Assembly: GCA_002286715.1 (NCBI GenBank)
Contig: NSJX01000001.1
Span: forward strand, 1,436,217-1,500,216
Direction of reading: 5' to 3'
From: Dentipellis sp. KUC8613
Lineage: Eukaryota; Basidiomycota; Agaricomycetes; Russulales; Hericiaceae
DNA: 64,000 nt
The position numbers were made by a program, and so were the translations under genes. A model generated the notes under the pieces. The model searched no databases, was not told the origin of the DNA, and was given only the letters and a program-made list of their open reading frames with translations. Position 1 is the first letter of the stretch; each line of letters begins with the position of its first letter. Shown here piece by piece: positions 47,198 to 57,377 of this stretch.

Positions 47198-47377
47198 TGC
47201 ACAAGGATTGTAACCTGTAATCTTCATACAAAAGAACGGATTTTAGCTGTATTGTTCCAGGTTATTTTCATGTGGGTATCATAGGTAGTATACATTCCTT
47301 CTAGGGACGCCTTTATCGATAGCTGGGTAGCGGATTCAATGTTGCTGGACAAAGCGTCATTGTCAGCGCAACGCATG

Positions 47378-48152
47378 TTATCGCTTCTGTTTTGCTTCCT
47401 GCAAGAGAAACCTCAAGATCAAGAGTGAACGGCGAGACTCTCAATACATGACTGACCAATGATAACACTTCCGACTCGATCTGTCTGATCTCCTCTTCTA
47501 GTCTTTCGCGTTGTTTCACGAGCAGCTGGAGACGCCTGTTCCCAAGCTTAGTGGAGGCTGTGGTACCAGTTGGAGGGTGTGATTGAGCAGATTCGACCTT
47601 CCGAAAAAGATCGTCATTGTCTGATATTTGGCACACCACCAGAGCAAACGTACTTTCGCCTGCAGAGCGCTCTCCTTCTTCAACAATGCTTTTAGACCCT
47701 TCTCCGCCCTCGAGATCAGCTCCGTGATCTGTGGTTCTATCTCATCGCTAATGTCGGCCTTGTACTTGCGTACGGTCCCCTCGTCAATCAGGAGAAATAC
47801 CTGTTCAAGATGAGAGTTCGGTCAGGCTGGGAGCCAAGCTTATGCTTCGGTACGTGCCCTCTCGTTGTCCAAGATCTTCGCCATGCGTGGGAGGTCGAAG
47901 GTGCCGTTTCTCAACAGTTGTTGAGCCTCATATGCCTACAGTCCCACAGAAAGAGTAAATAAAAGCCATATTTGCCGATATAACGCGTACCTCCTCGCAG
48001 CAATCCTCCATAGCAAGCACGCACTCGCGCAGGTTGGGACTGCATACCGCCGGCGCGTCTCCACTTCTGTATAGTTCGGCACCTCCGGGGAATATTGAGT
48101 CCCTCGGTCGTGGGCGCACAGAGAGTCTGGATACTCTAGGACCTTGGGACAT
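47378..48152 (-). CDS. SPC19: DASH complex subunit SPC19
   Basis: Exons (minus) 48152-47991, 47935-47858, 47800-47654, 47597-47457 and 47398-47378 give 182 residues, the expected size. The family signature runs through four exons: LRECVLAMEDCCEEAYEAQQ, LLRNGTFDLPRMAKIL, FLLIDEGTVRKYKADI and IEPQITELISRAEKGLKALL, followed by a coiled coil (LEEEIRQIESEVLSLEAKQK). DASH/Dam1 rings couple kinetochores to spindle microtubules. Intron 2 starts with GC (after GAGAGG, GCACGT); no GT donor keeps the frame. The gene is convergent with the molybdenum-cofactor gene, 180 bp between stops. Confidence 0.93.
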
Positions 48153-48272
48153 CTCGGACTACTATCATACAAGCTCGTATAAAGAGGAAAGTGATCAAGT
48201 TCAAACGCGGCAAACGCGTCTGTGGCGCGCCCAGCGCGCACATCGACCGGCGCCTCGGCGTTACGCAATAAT

Positions 48273-48818
48273 TCAAACTCCGCCTGTGCGAGGTATAAAT
48301 TCTGCTTTTCGCAGCTCGTGCTCCTCAAGTGTTCGCTCGACCTTACGAACCGTCAGCTTCAGCGCAGAGGTTCCTCTGGTGACGTTTTCAGGTCGACGGA
48401 GCGAGGCCTTCCCTCTGGGAGGGCTCACGAGAACAAGCATTGTTCATCAGCTCGTCTTCGTACTGCTTCGTATCGCTGAGTCCACCGCAAGGTGTTGACT
48501 CGTGGTACGGGCTGGAGGGCTTGAGTTGGGCGATGGTGCGGCGTCATATTCCTGTACTTGCCGTATACTCCCTTCGGGGGGTTGCCACTATGTGGCGTTG
48601 ACGGTTTAGTCAAACCATGACTCAGACATACTTCCCAGTTTTCTACGCCTTGTGTACTTACTTACCTATGACATGAAAAGTCAATGCTCTACTAGTATCG
48701 CTAAGAATGGTGCCCCCAATCTTTCCTGCTTTCAACGTCGAAAATACTGCTTACTGAGGACATCTGAATGAACCTGATGCTCCGACATACCACTTTCGAG
48801 CTCACGTTTATGCTGCAT
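48273..48818 (-). CDS. Doubtful small gene, unknown product
   Basis: A tentative chain of exons (minus: 48818-48791, 48746-48662, 48620-48429, 48375-48273) would give about 135 residues. Protein-like stretches are LKAGKIGGTILSDTSRAL in exon 2 and LKLTVRKVERTLEEHELRK, a probable coiled coil, in exon 4. The last intron (GTGAGC to CACCAG, 53 nt) is convincing. The first two introns would be short (44 and 41 nt) and the middle exon can be read in more than one frame. After HELRK, dropping one base would open a longer frame (QNLYLAQAEFELLRNAEAPV), so a frameshift or decayed gene is possible. The gene is not recognised. Confidence 0.3.
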
Positions 48819-48929
48819 TGCAGGCACCCCGACATCCAGTCCAGTCGAAATGCTCCCTATTCCCAATGTCTGCGAAATCTAGACAGCATACAATAAAGAT
48901 AGCTATATCACCAGTCATCCGTCATCCTG

Positions 48930-51402
48930 TCATCTCGCATGGCCATTACCCTCGTCATCACTGTCCCCAACATCGAATATGCGCTCCGGCTCTGGCTCGT
49001 GGGCCCTCTCCTTACCTTTCCGGCCACGGAAGCTTGAGTCATCTTCGGTATTGCCGTTTTGGCCAAGGTCGTGCGTGCTGCGCGTGAGCGGGATGCTTTC
49101 CTCCTCGTTATTAGCGATCGGGAGGCCCCGCAGGCGCCGACGGCGGATGCGGCACCAGAGGAAGACACCAATTGCGAGTGCGATGAGGACGAGGATCAGG
49201 GCCGCTGAACCGGCATTGTAGTATGCTATGAAGGAATACGTTCCACATTAATCACCTAGTGAGGGACCAAGCCAGAACTCACCTTCCCACATAGCCTTGT
49301 TTTGCTCTGGAGTCTTGCCAACGGGTGCAGGAGTTCCTGACGGGGTAGCGTCGTCAAAGGCAGGTTTGTTGTCTCCTCCCACGCTACTCGGGATGCGCGC
49401 GGAGCCGTCGGTAATAGCAGAGAAGTTCATGCCCATGAACCTCAAGATCATGTCATGCGAGACGTGTGGGACGTCGAAGCCGACCATGTGTGAGGCATTA
49501 AAGATCTGTTTTGGAGAATCGCTCAGTTTCAGTCGAGGACCCAAAAGAAACCCAGGGAGCGCACCTTCGCATAGGTGAGGTTGCGAGAAGAGACCCATGT
49601 ACCTGCAGGCTGCCCATCCACAGTCCAAGTTTGCGTCTCGACCTCCTGCAATCCCGTCATTAGTCAAATGCGTTGTGTTAGGCTATAGTAAGATTATGCG
49701 CACCCCAAGACCAGTGGCGCCACCCCACGACATCGCCTGAATCATGGATTCGAGACCGAGATAGTTGCAGATGAAATCTTGGTCGCCCGCGAAGATGAGC
49801 ACGGGGATCCTCTCCGTGACGCGAGGCAAGACTGTAATGGCGGAGGGCGAGTCGTGAAGCCAAAGTTCTCTAGACACTTGGGATTGACATTCGGTCCATG
49901 ACTCGGATTTTCCATTTGCGTTGAGGCTTTGGACAACGTCCGGGCGCTGTGATCCGAAACATGAGCCGCTGAGGTTGGTACAAACATATTTGATGCTTAC
50001 TCGGAGGTAAGTTGTCACATTTTTGAGGTCTGGGGGCCAATTCATCCCGCAAGCAGGCTGAATATCGTCCAATCGGACGTCGTAGACGTTCATGCAGACT
50101 TCTTCGCCCTTGACGCTGCATAAATGTCAGCTTGAAACCCAACATCCTAAGAGAGTCCACATACTTTCGGTTGCGAACCGCCGAAACAGCACCCATCACG
50201 TCCTCGCAAATGTCAACTCTGACGGGTTCTCCTTCAACGTTCTTGAGCGCATCCAGGCATGCATCTACGGCTGCCTTGCCCTTGCTGTACCACTGCGAGG
50301 ACATCAGTCTACATGCTGATACGTAGGATACTGAAACCCATACATCAGTGCCTTCTTCGATAATGCCATGCTTAACAGCATAGTCCAAGAACGAGGGATA
50401 TTGTCTGCGAGCATCAATCCATCCGTTGCCGATAGCAGCACCGCGTAGATTGATACCCAATGTCGAATTCAGGATAGCATCCGCTGAGAAAGGGTCAACA
50501 ACTTCTTCGCATCTGCGAAAGGCCTGAGCTCACAGAAATACGGAATGTATTGTCCGGCGAAGCTCTCTCCACCGAGGTAAGTCTAAACCCGAACAGTCAG
50601 CTGTCTGTGGAGAAGGATCAGAGCGATACACGCACATCCATACGCTTGTACTCCGGGAATACAAGGTAGAAATTGCGCAAGAATTCCAATAGTTGTGAAG
50701 AGGCCTAATAATAGACGTCAGCATAGGCGCGCTTGCGTAGGGTGAATTGGCATACCTCCCCCAGCTCATGAACAAAGCGGTCGGTGCTAGTATATGAGAA
50801 CCCTGTTCCGGCTGGTTGATCCACTACAACGTAGGGTGAGTCTGCGTCCCCCCGCGTAAGTGCGCGACGCACCGTATACGATAGTGGTGTATTCTTCCCA
50901 TCCACCCTCAATCGTGTGCAGCCCACCCTGTCCGTCCACCCGCCAGGGTCCAACTTCCATCATCAGCCCATCGAACGAAGAGCAACCGGGGCCTCCCTAG
51001 AGCGCCTAGTCAGTAGACGCACGTCTCGAGTACTGCGGAAAGGATATTACATTAAACCAAAATAATATGCGCTCTTTGTCTGCTGTTCTCCGAGCTTTGA
51101 TTAACACAAAGTATAGCTGCGAAGAGACAGTCGTTGCAGGCAGGTTTTTGGCCTCAGGGTCCGCGGAGAGGTGACCCGCGAATATGTGAAGCGGATGTGT
51201 CTCATCCTGGTGTAGGTCAGGGAGTGTAGGAACATAGAACGACGCTGCAGATGGAACTACAAGCAAGCGCAAGGTCTCAGATTGCACAAGGACATATGAG
51301 GATAATGTGCGTACTGTCTGTAGGAGCGGCCGACGCTAAGGGTGTGTAGACCAATGACAGGATTGAAGCCACGAGGGCATGGGCCGGAAGCGAGAGACGC
51401 AT
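48930..51402 (-). CDS. KEX1: KEX1-type pheromone-processing serine carboxypeptidase
   Basis: Thirteen exons (minus: 51402-51315, 51256-51051, 50996-50873, 50823-50756, 50704-50636, 50582-50534, 50483-50344, 50292-50165, 50115-50001, 49946-49704, 49645-49565, 49505-49283, 49225-48930) give about 609 residues. A signal peptide is followed by [21 protein letters not shown], the catalytic Ser in [13 protein letters not shown], the Asp in [13 protein letters not shown] and the His in [13 protein letters not shown] membrane anchor near the C-terminus ([16 protein letters not shown]) and a basic/acidic cytosolic tail identify the Golgi enzyme KEX1, which trims C-terminal Lys/Arg from secreted peptides such as pheromones. 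The donor after exon 7 (GTATGG versus a site three codons later) is uncertain. Intron 49947-50000 is stop-free and 54 nt. Confidence 0.95.
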
Positions 51403-51743
51403 AGTCACCCAAGGAGCGGACGCGTCCGAATCGCGCGGGGTGATTACGGGGAGTAGTGTACAGTACTTGAAGAGTTGTACCCTGCAAAGAAATTAGAGTG
51501 TCCGAGTCGAAGCCGGGTCGTGAACCTGAGCTGGCGGGCTCAAGCGCCGACCGGAGAGACAGTCCACGGGGTCCCAAGATTATTCACTGATGGAGGCAGA
51601 ACAGGGTGTCTCGGGGCACGCGCCGCTATCAGCGCGTCAGGCACGGCTGGGAACCTGAACAGAAATGCCCATGCTGTATCACAATAACGCCTTTTCGTCC
51701 TTACTCCTCGACTCTACGTGGCCAGGATAAGCCCGAAGACGAC
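51403..51743. other. Divergent promoter, KEX1 and thioredoxin-fold genes
   Basis: 341 bp between two start codons, both of secretory-pathway proteins. No element recognised. Confidence 0.5.
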
Positions 51744-52931
51744 ATGAAGGTCCCCGCCCTCCTCCTCGCCGCCGCAGCCTGCGTCGCGCCATGCAGTGCG
51801 CAATACTTTTCCGCGGGCTGGAAGCCGGGTCAGGCAGTTCCTTCTGAGACACCTTCGCCGATAACTTTCGACCCGAAGAATCCGCCTGTGCCAGTGCAGG
51901 CGTCGGGGAAGAAGGCGGAATCGTCAGGCTTCAGCTTGACGAACATCATTTCGTCAGGGCCGGTAGCGGATCTTCTTGGTCGTGCGGGCATCAATGTCAC
52001 GCAGAGCCTGCAAGCCATTCAGAATGCGTCAGAGAGCCGCTGGGACAAGAGGATACCCATGATTCACGACGACAACTACCAGCAAGAGATTGTTGATGAG
52101 GTGCTCACGGAGGAGGAAGAGAAGAGCAGGGTTTGGTTCCTCGTCATGTACGCGTGGCTTTTGTCTCTTCGTCGCCTTGGCGTGGTATACTGACACTTTG
52201 AAAAGTTCCGTCACCACCACTCAGCACACAAGCCTGTCTTCCTATGTGGATGAGCAGTTCGATGCGGCCTACAACCTCACACAACAGGAGCAGGATCTAC
52301 CCAACGTCAAGTGGGGGCGTATCGACTATATCAACGTCACAGAAATTACGACTCGGTGGTCTGTATGGCAGTAAGTGACCTTGGTTCTACTGCACTACCT
52401 AGTTGTCTCATTTCCATTCGTAGAGCGCCCATGCTTGTTGTCCTCACTGACAGAGGCCAGACCCTTCGCTTCTACCGTGCCTCTCAGCTGCAGATCAAGC
52501 CCGACACCCTGCGTCAATTCCTCAAGGGCGAATATTATTTGAGAACCGCACCCTGGAAGTCGGCTTTTGCACCTGGTGGCAAGAGGTAAATTGCAGCCCT
52601 CAATTGCATTTTATCCACTTTTTCTAAATTGGAGCGCAGGGAGTTCGTCCTCGTCTATCTAGGCATTGTGCTCAGGAAAATCTATGACGTGGTCTCCGTC
52701 CTTCCGCGCTGGGTCCTTTATATCGCTACAGGTTCCATTGGCAGCATCGTCGTCAACCTTTTGCACAGAGGTCAAAGCTCTGCACGACCCGCACAGCGGC
52801 CCCAAACGCAGCCACCAGCGCAGCCAGCGCAGGTGAAGGCAGACTCGGAGACGGCGGCATCCGAGTCTCCGAAGAGCAGCAAGGGCTCGGTACGCAACAA
52901 GGGAAAGAAGGGTGGAAAGGGCAAAAATTAG
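51744..52931 (+). CDS. ER/secretory thioredoxin-fold membrane protein without CxxC
   Basis: Exons 51744-52147, 52206-52370, 52424-52585 and 52640-52931 give about 340 residues. A cleavable-looking signal peptide (LLLAAAACVAPCSA) is followed by a linker with N-glycosylation sites (NVT, NAS). A thioredoxin-like domain follows: VWFLVISVTT, VKWGRIDYINVTE, APMLVVLTDRGQTLRFYRAS. The redox CxxC expected after the first strand is absent, so it is unlikely to be an oxidoreductase. A membrane segment (WVLYIATGSIGSIVVNLL) and a Pro/Gln- then Lys/Gly-rich cytosolic tail (GKKGGKGK) end the protein. It may be a chaperone-like or scaffold component of the ER. The fold is inferred by eye. Confidence 0.82.
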
Positions 52932-53164
52932 CGAGGCAACTCGCCTGCGCCGTTCCGTTTGATTCGCAGGAACGGATGTTAGCCTCCTAGGATCTTGTTA
53001 CATGGCCGATACAGTTCTGTAATTTACCTTATGTACCTGTAACTCGACTACACTCAAACTGATGCTTCTGAAGATTACGGATCATATATGGTCCAAAAAA
53101 TTGAGCTGGAGGTGATTAGACATGTCTATGTAAACTATAGAGTCCATAACAAAGTCCACGGTAT

Positions 53165-54189
53165 CTATTCCTTGAAAGGGTACTCGAACTTCGGTTGGTC
53201 CTTCCGCCTCCACAACTTGCGCCTATCATGAACGTGAGTACGAGGAGCTGCCTTGAGTCTGATGCGTACTCACTTCTTCTTGGTGGGCAGATGCTCCACA
53301 AAGACCTCCACGCAGTGCTTGGCCTTGAACTCACGAATGAAGCGCGGGTCCCAGAGCTCGCTAGCGACTCCGAGGTCTTTGCAGCATCGCATCAGGGCGT
53401 TGCTCTTGCAGGCCTCCGTGGCAGTAGGAATGCCGTTGGGGTCGAAATACTCCTGCTCCCCACGAGCGATTCCGACCAATCTGATTCGGGAAAAGAGTCA
53501 GGAAACATAGCATGATGACAGACGAAAGTGACGCACCGTCCAAGGCAGACCAACGCGTACTCTCGACTAACAATCTTCGGCCCGACATTCGTCTCACTAC
53601 GCGGAGCAAGACCCCACCCGCCGGGTCCGAACGCCTTGTTCAGCACGCGACGGTACTTGATCTCAGGCAGATAAATCATGCCATCTGTTCGCGTGTGTCA
53701 GAGTCAACCTCACACGAAGACAAACGACAAACCAGGCTTCATCTCGACGTCCATGGGGTCGACTGGTGCCAATAGCACGTCCGCAACTTCCTTAGGGAAG
53801 GGCTGGGTAGACAGTCCATGGTAGCTGCGAGACCAATCTGTGGGAGTGGTGTTTTCTCCGAGGAACGGAGGGGGCGGGGAGTCCAGTGCAGAGGATGACG
53901 GGACGCTCTCAGGAGGCGTATCGGCTATCCTGGCCGCATCAGCGACTTCTGCCTCTATTTCTGCAGCAGTGGTGGGTAGCTTGTCGATCGTCTCGGGGTT
54001 GCCCTGGACGCCAGCTGTTGTACTCGCGCGTGGTGCGGCAGAGGGTGCCTTGGGCGCAGCAGGCTTAGGGCGCGACTGACTGTATGGTGTGCGCGGGGCG
54101 ACCACATATGAGCGAGAGCAGAGGGGCAGACGGTGACGGACGGTACTGGAGGACTGCCTGAAGGCAGAGCGCGCCGTGTTTGAGAACAT
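53165..54189 (-). CDS. MGM101: MGM101, mitochondrial genome maintenance protein
   Basis: Exons (minus) 54189-53733, 53684-53537, 53480-53274 and 53222-53165 give about 289 residues (yeast 269). A basic, Ser-rich presequence ([20 protein letters not shown]) predicts import into mitochondria. The core is highly conserved: [66 protein letters not shown] and the basic C-terminus [10 protein letters not shown]. Mgm101 is a Rad52-like single-strand annealing protein of the mitochondrial nucleoid, needed for mtDNA recombination and repair. A Pro/Ala/Ser-rich spacer lies between presequence and core. The gene is convergent with the thioredoxin-fold gene. Confidence 0.96.
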
Positions 54190-55036
54190 GGTGAGCAGAC
54201 TCTACGCGAGGGCAGGCGCTTAGCGGGTTCACGGAGCCACAGACGCGACCGCGCGGCAGACGCCGGTTCCCACCGCCTGGCAGGACGGACGGAAGCTTTT
54301 TTTTTCTTTCTCGACGGCACAGCGGCAACACCTCATGTTTGCCCATCGGCTGTGGTGAGGGAACATAAAATCAGAACTCACACTTGCCGCTCTCCTTGAC
54401 GCTCAAGATTCCGTATCCAAGGCCCCTCCGAGATCTCGAATAACCTTGATTTACCGTTTTATACAGTATACCCCATGTGTACTTGCCGGCTCCGCCCAGA
54501 CGCGTTCAAAGGAGGTCAAAAATCATACGTGAGCTCTCTATACCCGTTGCATAAGCAGCTGATTCACCCCGTCAGCGGGGGCCTGACGACCTTTTCGCTT
54601 TGTTCTTCAACCGCTGCGATTGGCTTGCTCTCCTCATTTTCGTTCTCCGGTGGATATCTGCGCTTGCATTCTCACATACCAAAGGGCACCTGAAGCGACC
54701 GGGTTTTTTATCCGTCAATGAAAAGTTGTCCCTTATATCTTCTGACCAGCTTCTCACTGTTTATGGAATTTCTGACCCACCGTCAAGGGCCTGCCAAAGA
54801 TAAGCGTCGTTTCCAGTGCTACTCAATCGGACGCGTGTTTCCCCAGGTTCGCGATCTCAGCACGTTTCGTCAAATTTTAGGATCTCCTCCGCTTCCAATG
54901 CAATCATTCTCCCTTCGGACAGCGGGCGCCTAAGCGCCCTCAAAAGCTCGCAGCCGTGCTTCCCGCTTGGGTTCCGCGCGCATCCTGCCCTGGCCCCGCT
55001 TCTTTCGCAGGCACTGTCCGTCCTTTTGCCTCTCAA
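54190..55036. other. Divergent promoter, MGM101 and permease genes
   Basis: About 850 bp. It contains a T-run (54297-54304) next to the MGM101 side. Frames of 60-72 codons are seen but not supported. Nitrogen-control GATA sites are too common to call by eye. Confidence 0.5.
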
Positions 55037-57165
55037 ATGTCTAAGCACGAGAAAGATGGCGGCATCGTCGAGACGGTGGGCTCCAGCGATGCCGATGCCG
55101 ATGCCAGTTCCTTGGCAAATGTGCGGCACGCGGACGACGTCCGGCTGGCCGAGCTTGGTTACAAGAGCGAGTTCAAGCGAGAGTTTTCGGTCCGTCTTGC
55201 ATGACCCTTCACTGCGTGTATTTCCTGACGATGCACAGTTGATAGAGACCGTTGCGTTTGCGTTCTCCATTATGGGGATTGTTGCATCGGTCACGTCTAC
55301 ATTATCTTTCCCACTTGTTTCGGGTGAGTCTTCTGAAACTCGGTGTTGAATTACCTTCAATATGGTCCAGGTGGCCATGTCGGAATGGTCTTTGGCTGGC
55401 TCATTCCCTGCTTCTTCGTGCTATGCATTGCTGCCATGATGGCGGAATTGACGTCTGCAATGCCGTAGGGTCTCTCCAGTCACTCATTGCCTTTCAATCC
55501 AACTGACAACCTCACAGGACAAGTGCAGGGCTGTACTATTTCTCTGCAAAACTAGCACCGCCCAAGTACGCTCCCCTAGCAAGTTGGATTACGGGCTGGG
55601 CAAATGTTACGGGCCAAGTAGCATTGGTGTGCTCTATCGATTTTACATGGTCAGCAGCTCTTAGCTGAATACCGGCCGGCGCGCTCATTTGTATTTGAAT
55701 TCCGTAGCGCGCAGATGATCACCACGGCGATCGCGGTTGGATCGGACGGCAACGTCGTCCTCGCGGCAGGCCCGACGTATGGTATTCTCGTTGCTATCTT
55801 ATTGAGTCATGGTGTTGTCTGTTCTGCGGCCACCAGCGTTCTCGCCCGGCTGAACCTGTTCTATGTGGTCATCAATAGTAAGTCCAACTTTCGCTTGACA
55901 AATGAACAGACCCTGTACTCAGTGCGCGGGTTCCAGTTGGTACCACTATAGCAGCTATTGTTGGTTTGTTGGTGGGTTCTGGGAGCGATAAGGTGTCTAC
56001 AAAGGATGCGTTCACCTTGTTTGAGAATAACACCGGATGGGCGAACAGTGAGTATCGCTATCTCTGAGCATGCGCCCCAAAAGCTTATTCCCGCTGACAG
56101 ACGGCTGGGCCTTTCTTCTGGCGTTCACGTCCCCCATGTGGACGTTGACCGGCTGTGAGTAGTTCCGGTTCCGTGTCCAGAAACGCTTTCTCCAACGACG
56201 CACAGATGACTCTGCCGCTCACATTTCCGAAGAGGTCGCTGGCGCAGCGAAGGCTGCTCCGATTGCCATTATGGTCGGTGTTGTGGCAACGCAGGTCTGC
56301 GGGTGGCTCTTATTCATCTCGGCGTCATTCGCGACCCATTCAGTATCCGATCTGCTGAGTACAGATCTGCCGTTGCCCATGGGGCAACTTTTCCTCAACA
56401 CCCTGGGGAAGAGGGGCATGCTCGCAATCTGGAGCTTCATCATCGTGGTGCAGGTACTTCCCTCATCACCTGCGACTTAGCTAGTCATCTAACCACAACA
56501 GTATGTCACTGGCGCTGCACAAGCTGTCGATGCCTCTCGCGTCGTATTCGCTTTCGCCAGGGATAATGCACTGCCTGGCTCCAGATGGTGGAAGCGAGTG
56601 AACCACTATACACAAACACCTGTCAACGCCGTCTGGTTAGTCATAGCGGCCTCCATCGTCTTCGGATTCCTTGGGTTTTCCGAGGCTGCATTGTCATCTC
56701 TCGCTGGGTGCGTCTCATCTTTTCAACACAGTCGAGCCATCTCAACTGACCACCGTTCAGCGCCTCCGTCATCGGCCTGTACACCTCGTACGCGACACCG
56801 ATTTTTCTCCGCATCACATCTGGCCGCAACAAGCTTGTCCCCGGCCCGTTCTCCTTGGGGAAATGGTACATGCCGCTCGGCATCGTCGCTGTCTCATGGG
56901 TCGCGTTCATAAACGTCCTCCTGGTGTTCCCTGCTGCCCAAAACACGACGGCGGAGACCATGAGTAGGTTCCACGCTCATTTGTTCAATATTATCGGGTT
57001 CTGATACATCCCGTTTGTCCAGACTATGCCGTCGTTCTCATCCTCGCGGTCTTCGTCTTCGCTTCAGGCTCGTGGGTGATCTCCGCGCGCAAGTGGTTCA
57101 CGGGGCCGGTCTCGAACCTTGATTCGACGTCATCGCGCGACGAGAGTCTGCACAAGTCTCAGTGA
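55037..57165 (+). CDS. Amino-acid/GABA permease (APC family, UGA4-like)
   Basis: Eleven exons (55037-55189, 55239-55323, 55371-55464, 55518-55649, 55708-55877, 55937-56047, 56101-56154, 56206-56453, 56502-56707, 56761-56963, 57023-57165) give about 532 residues. Typical blocks are LAELGYKSEFKREFSLIETV, AFAFSIMGIVASV, MMAELTSAMPTSAGLYYFSA, WITGWANVTGQVA, SPMWTLTGYDSAAHISEEVA and VDASRVVFAFARDNALPGS. Twelve membrane helices are expected. The fungal group imports GABA, choline or other amines with protons. The substrate is not decided by sequence. The N-terminal tail carries acidic residues and Lys sites suited to ubiquitin control. Confidence 0.94.
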
Positions 57166-57377
57166 CGGTGCTTCGGACGCTTTGGATATGATGTTTGATA
57201 GACGCTCTGAACGAGCTTGGCACACACAAAAAATAAAGGGAGCCCTGCATTTGTCGCAAAACACGTTTTCAGAGGTCCTCAAAAGCCGAAGATCGGACAA
57301 ATATTTGATTGGGTATCTCGCGGGGCCACGATGGTTACTAGTACACGTTATAGTTGCTTTGTTCATGGGGTATCTAC

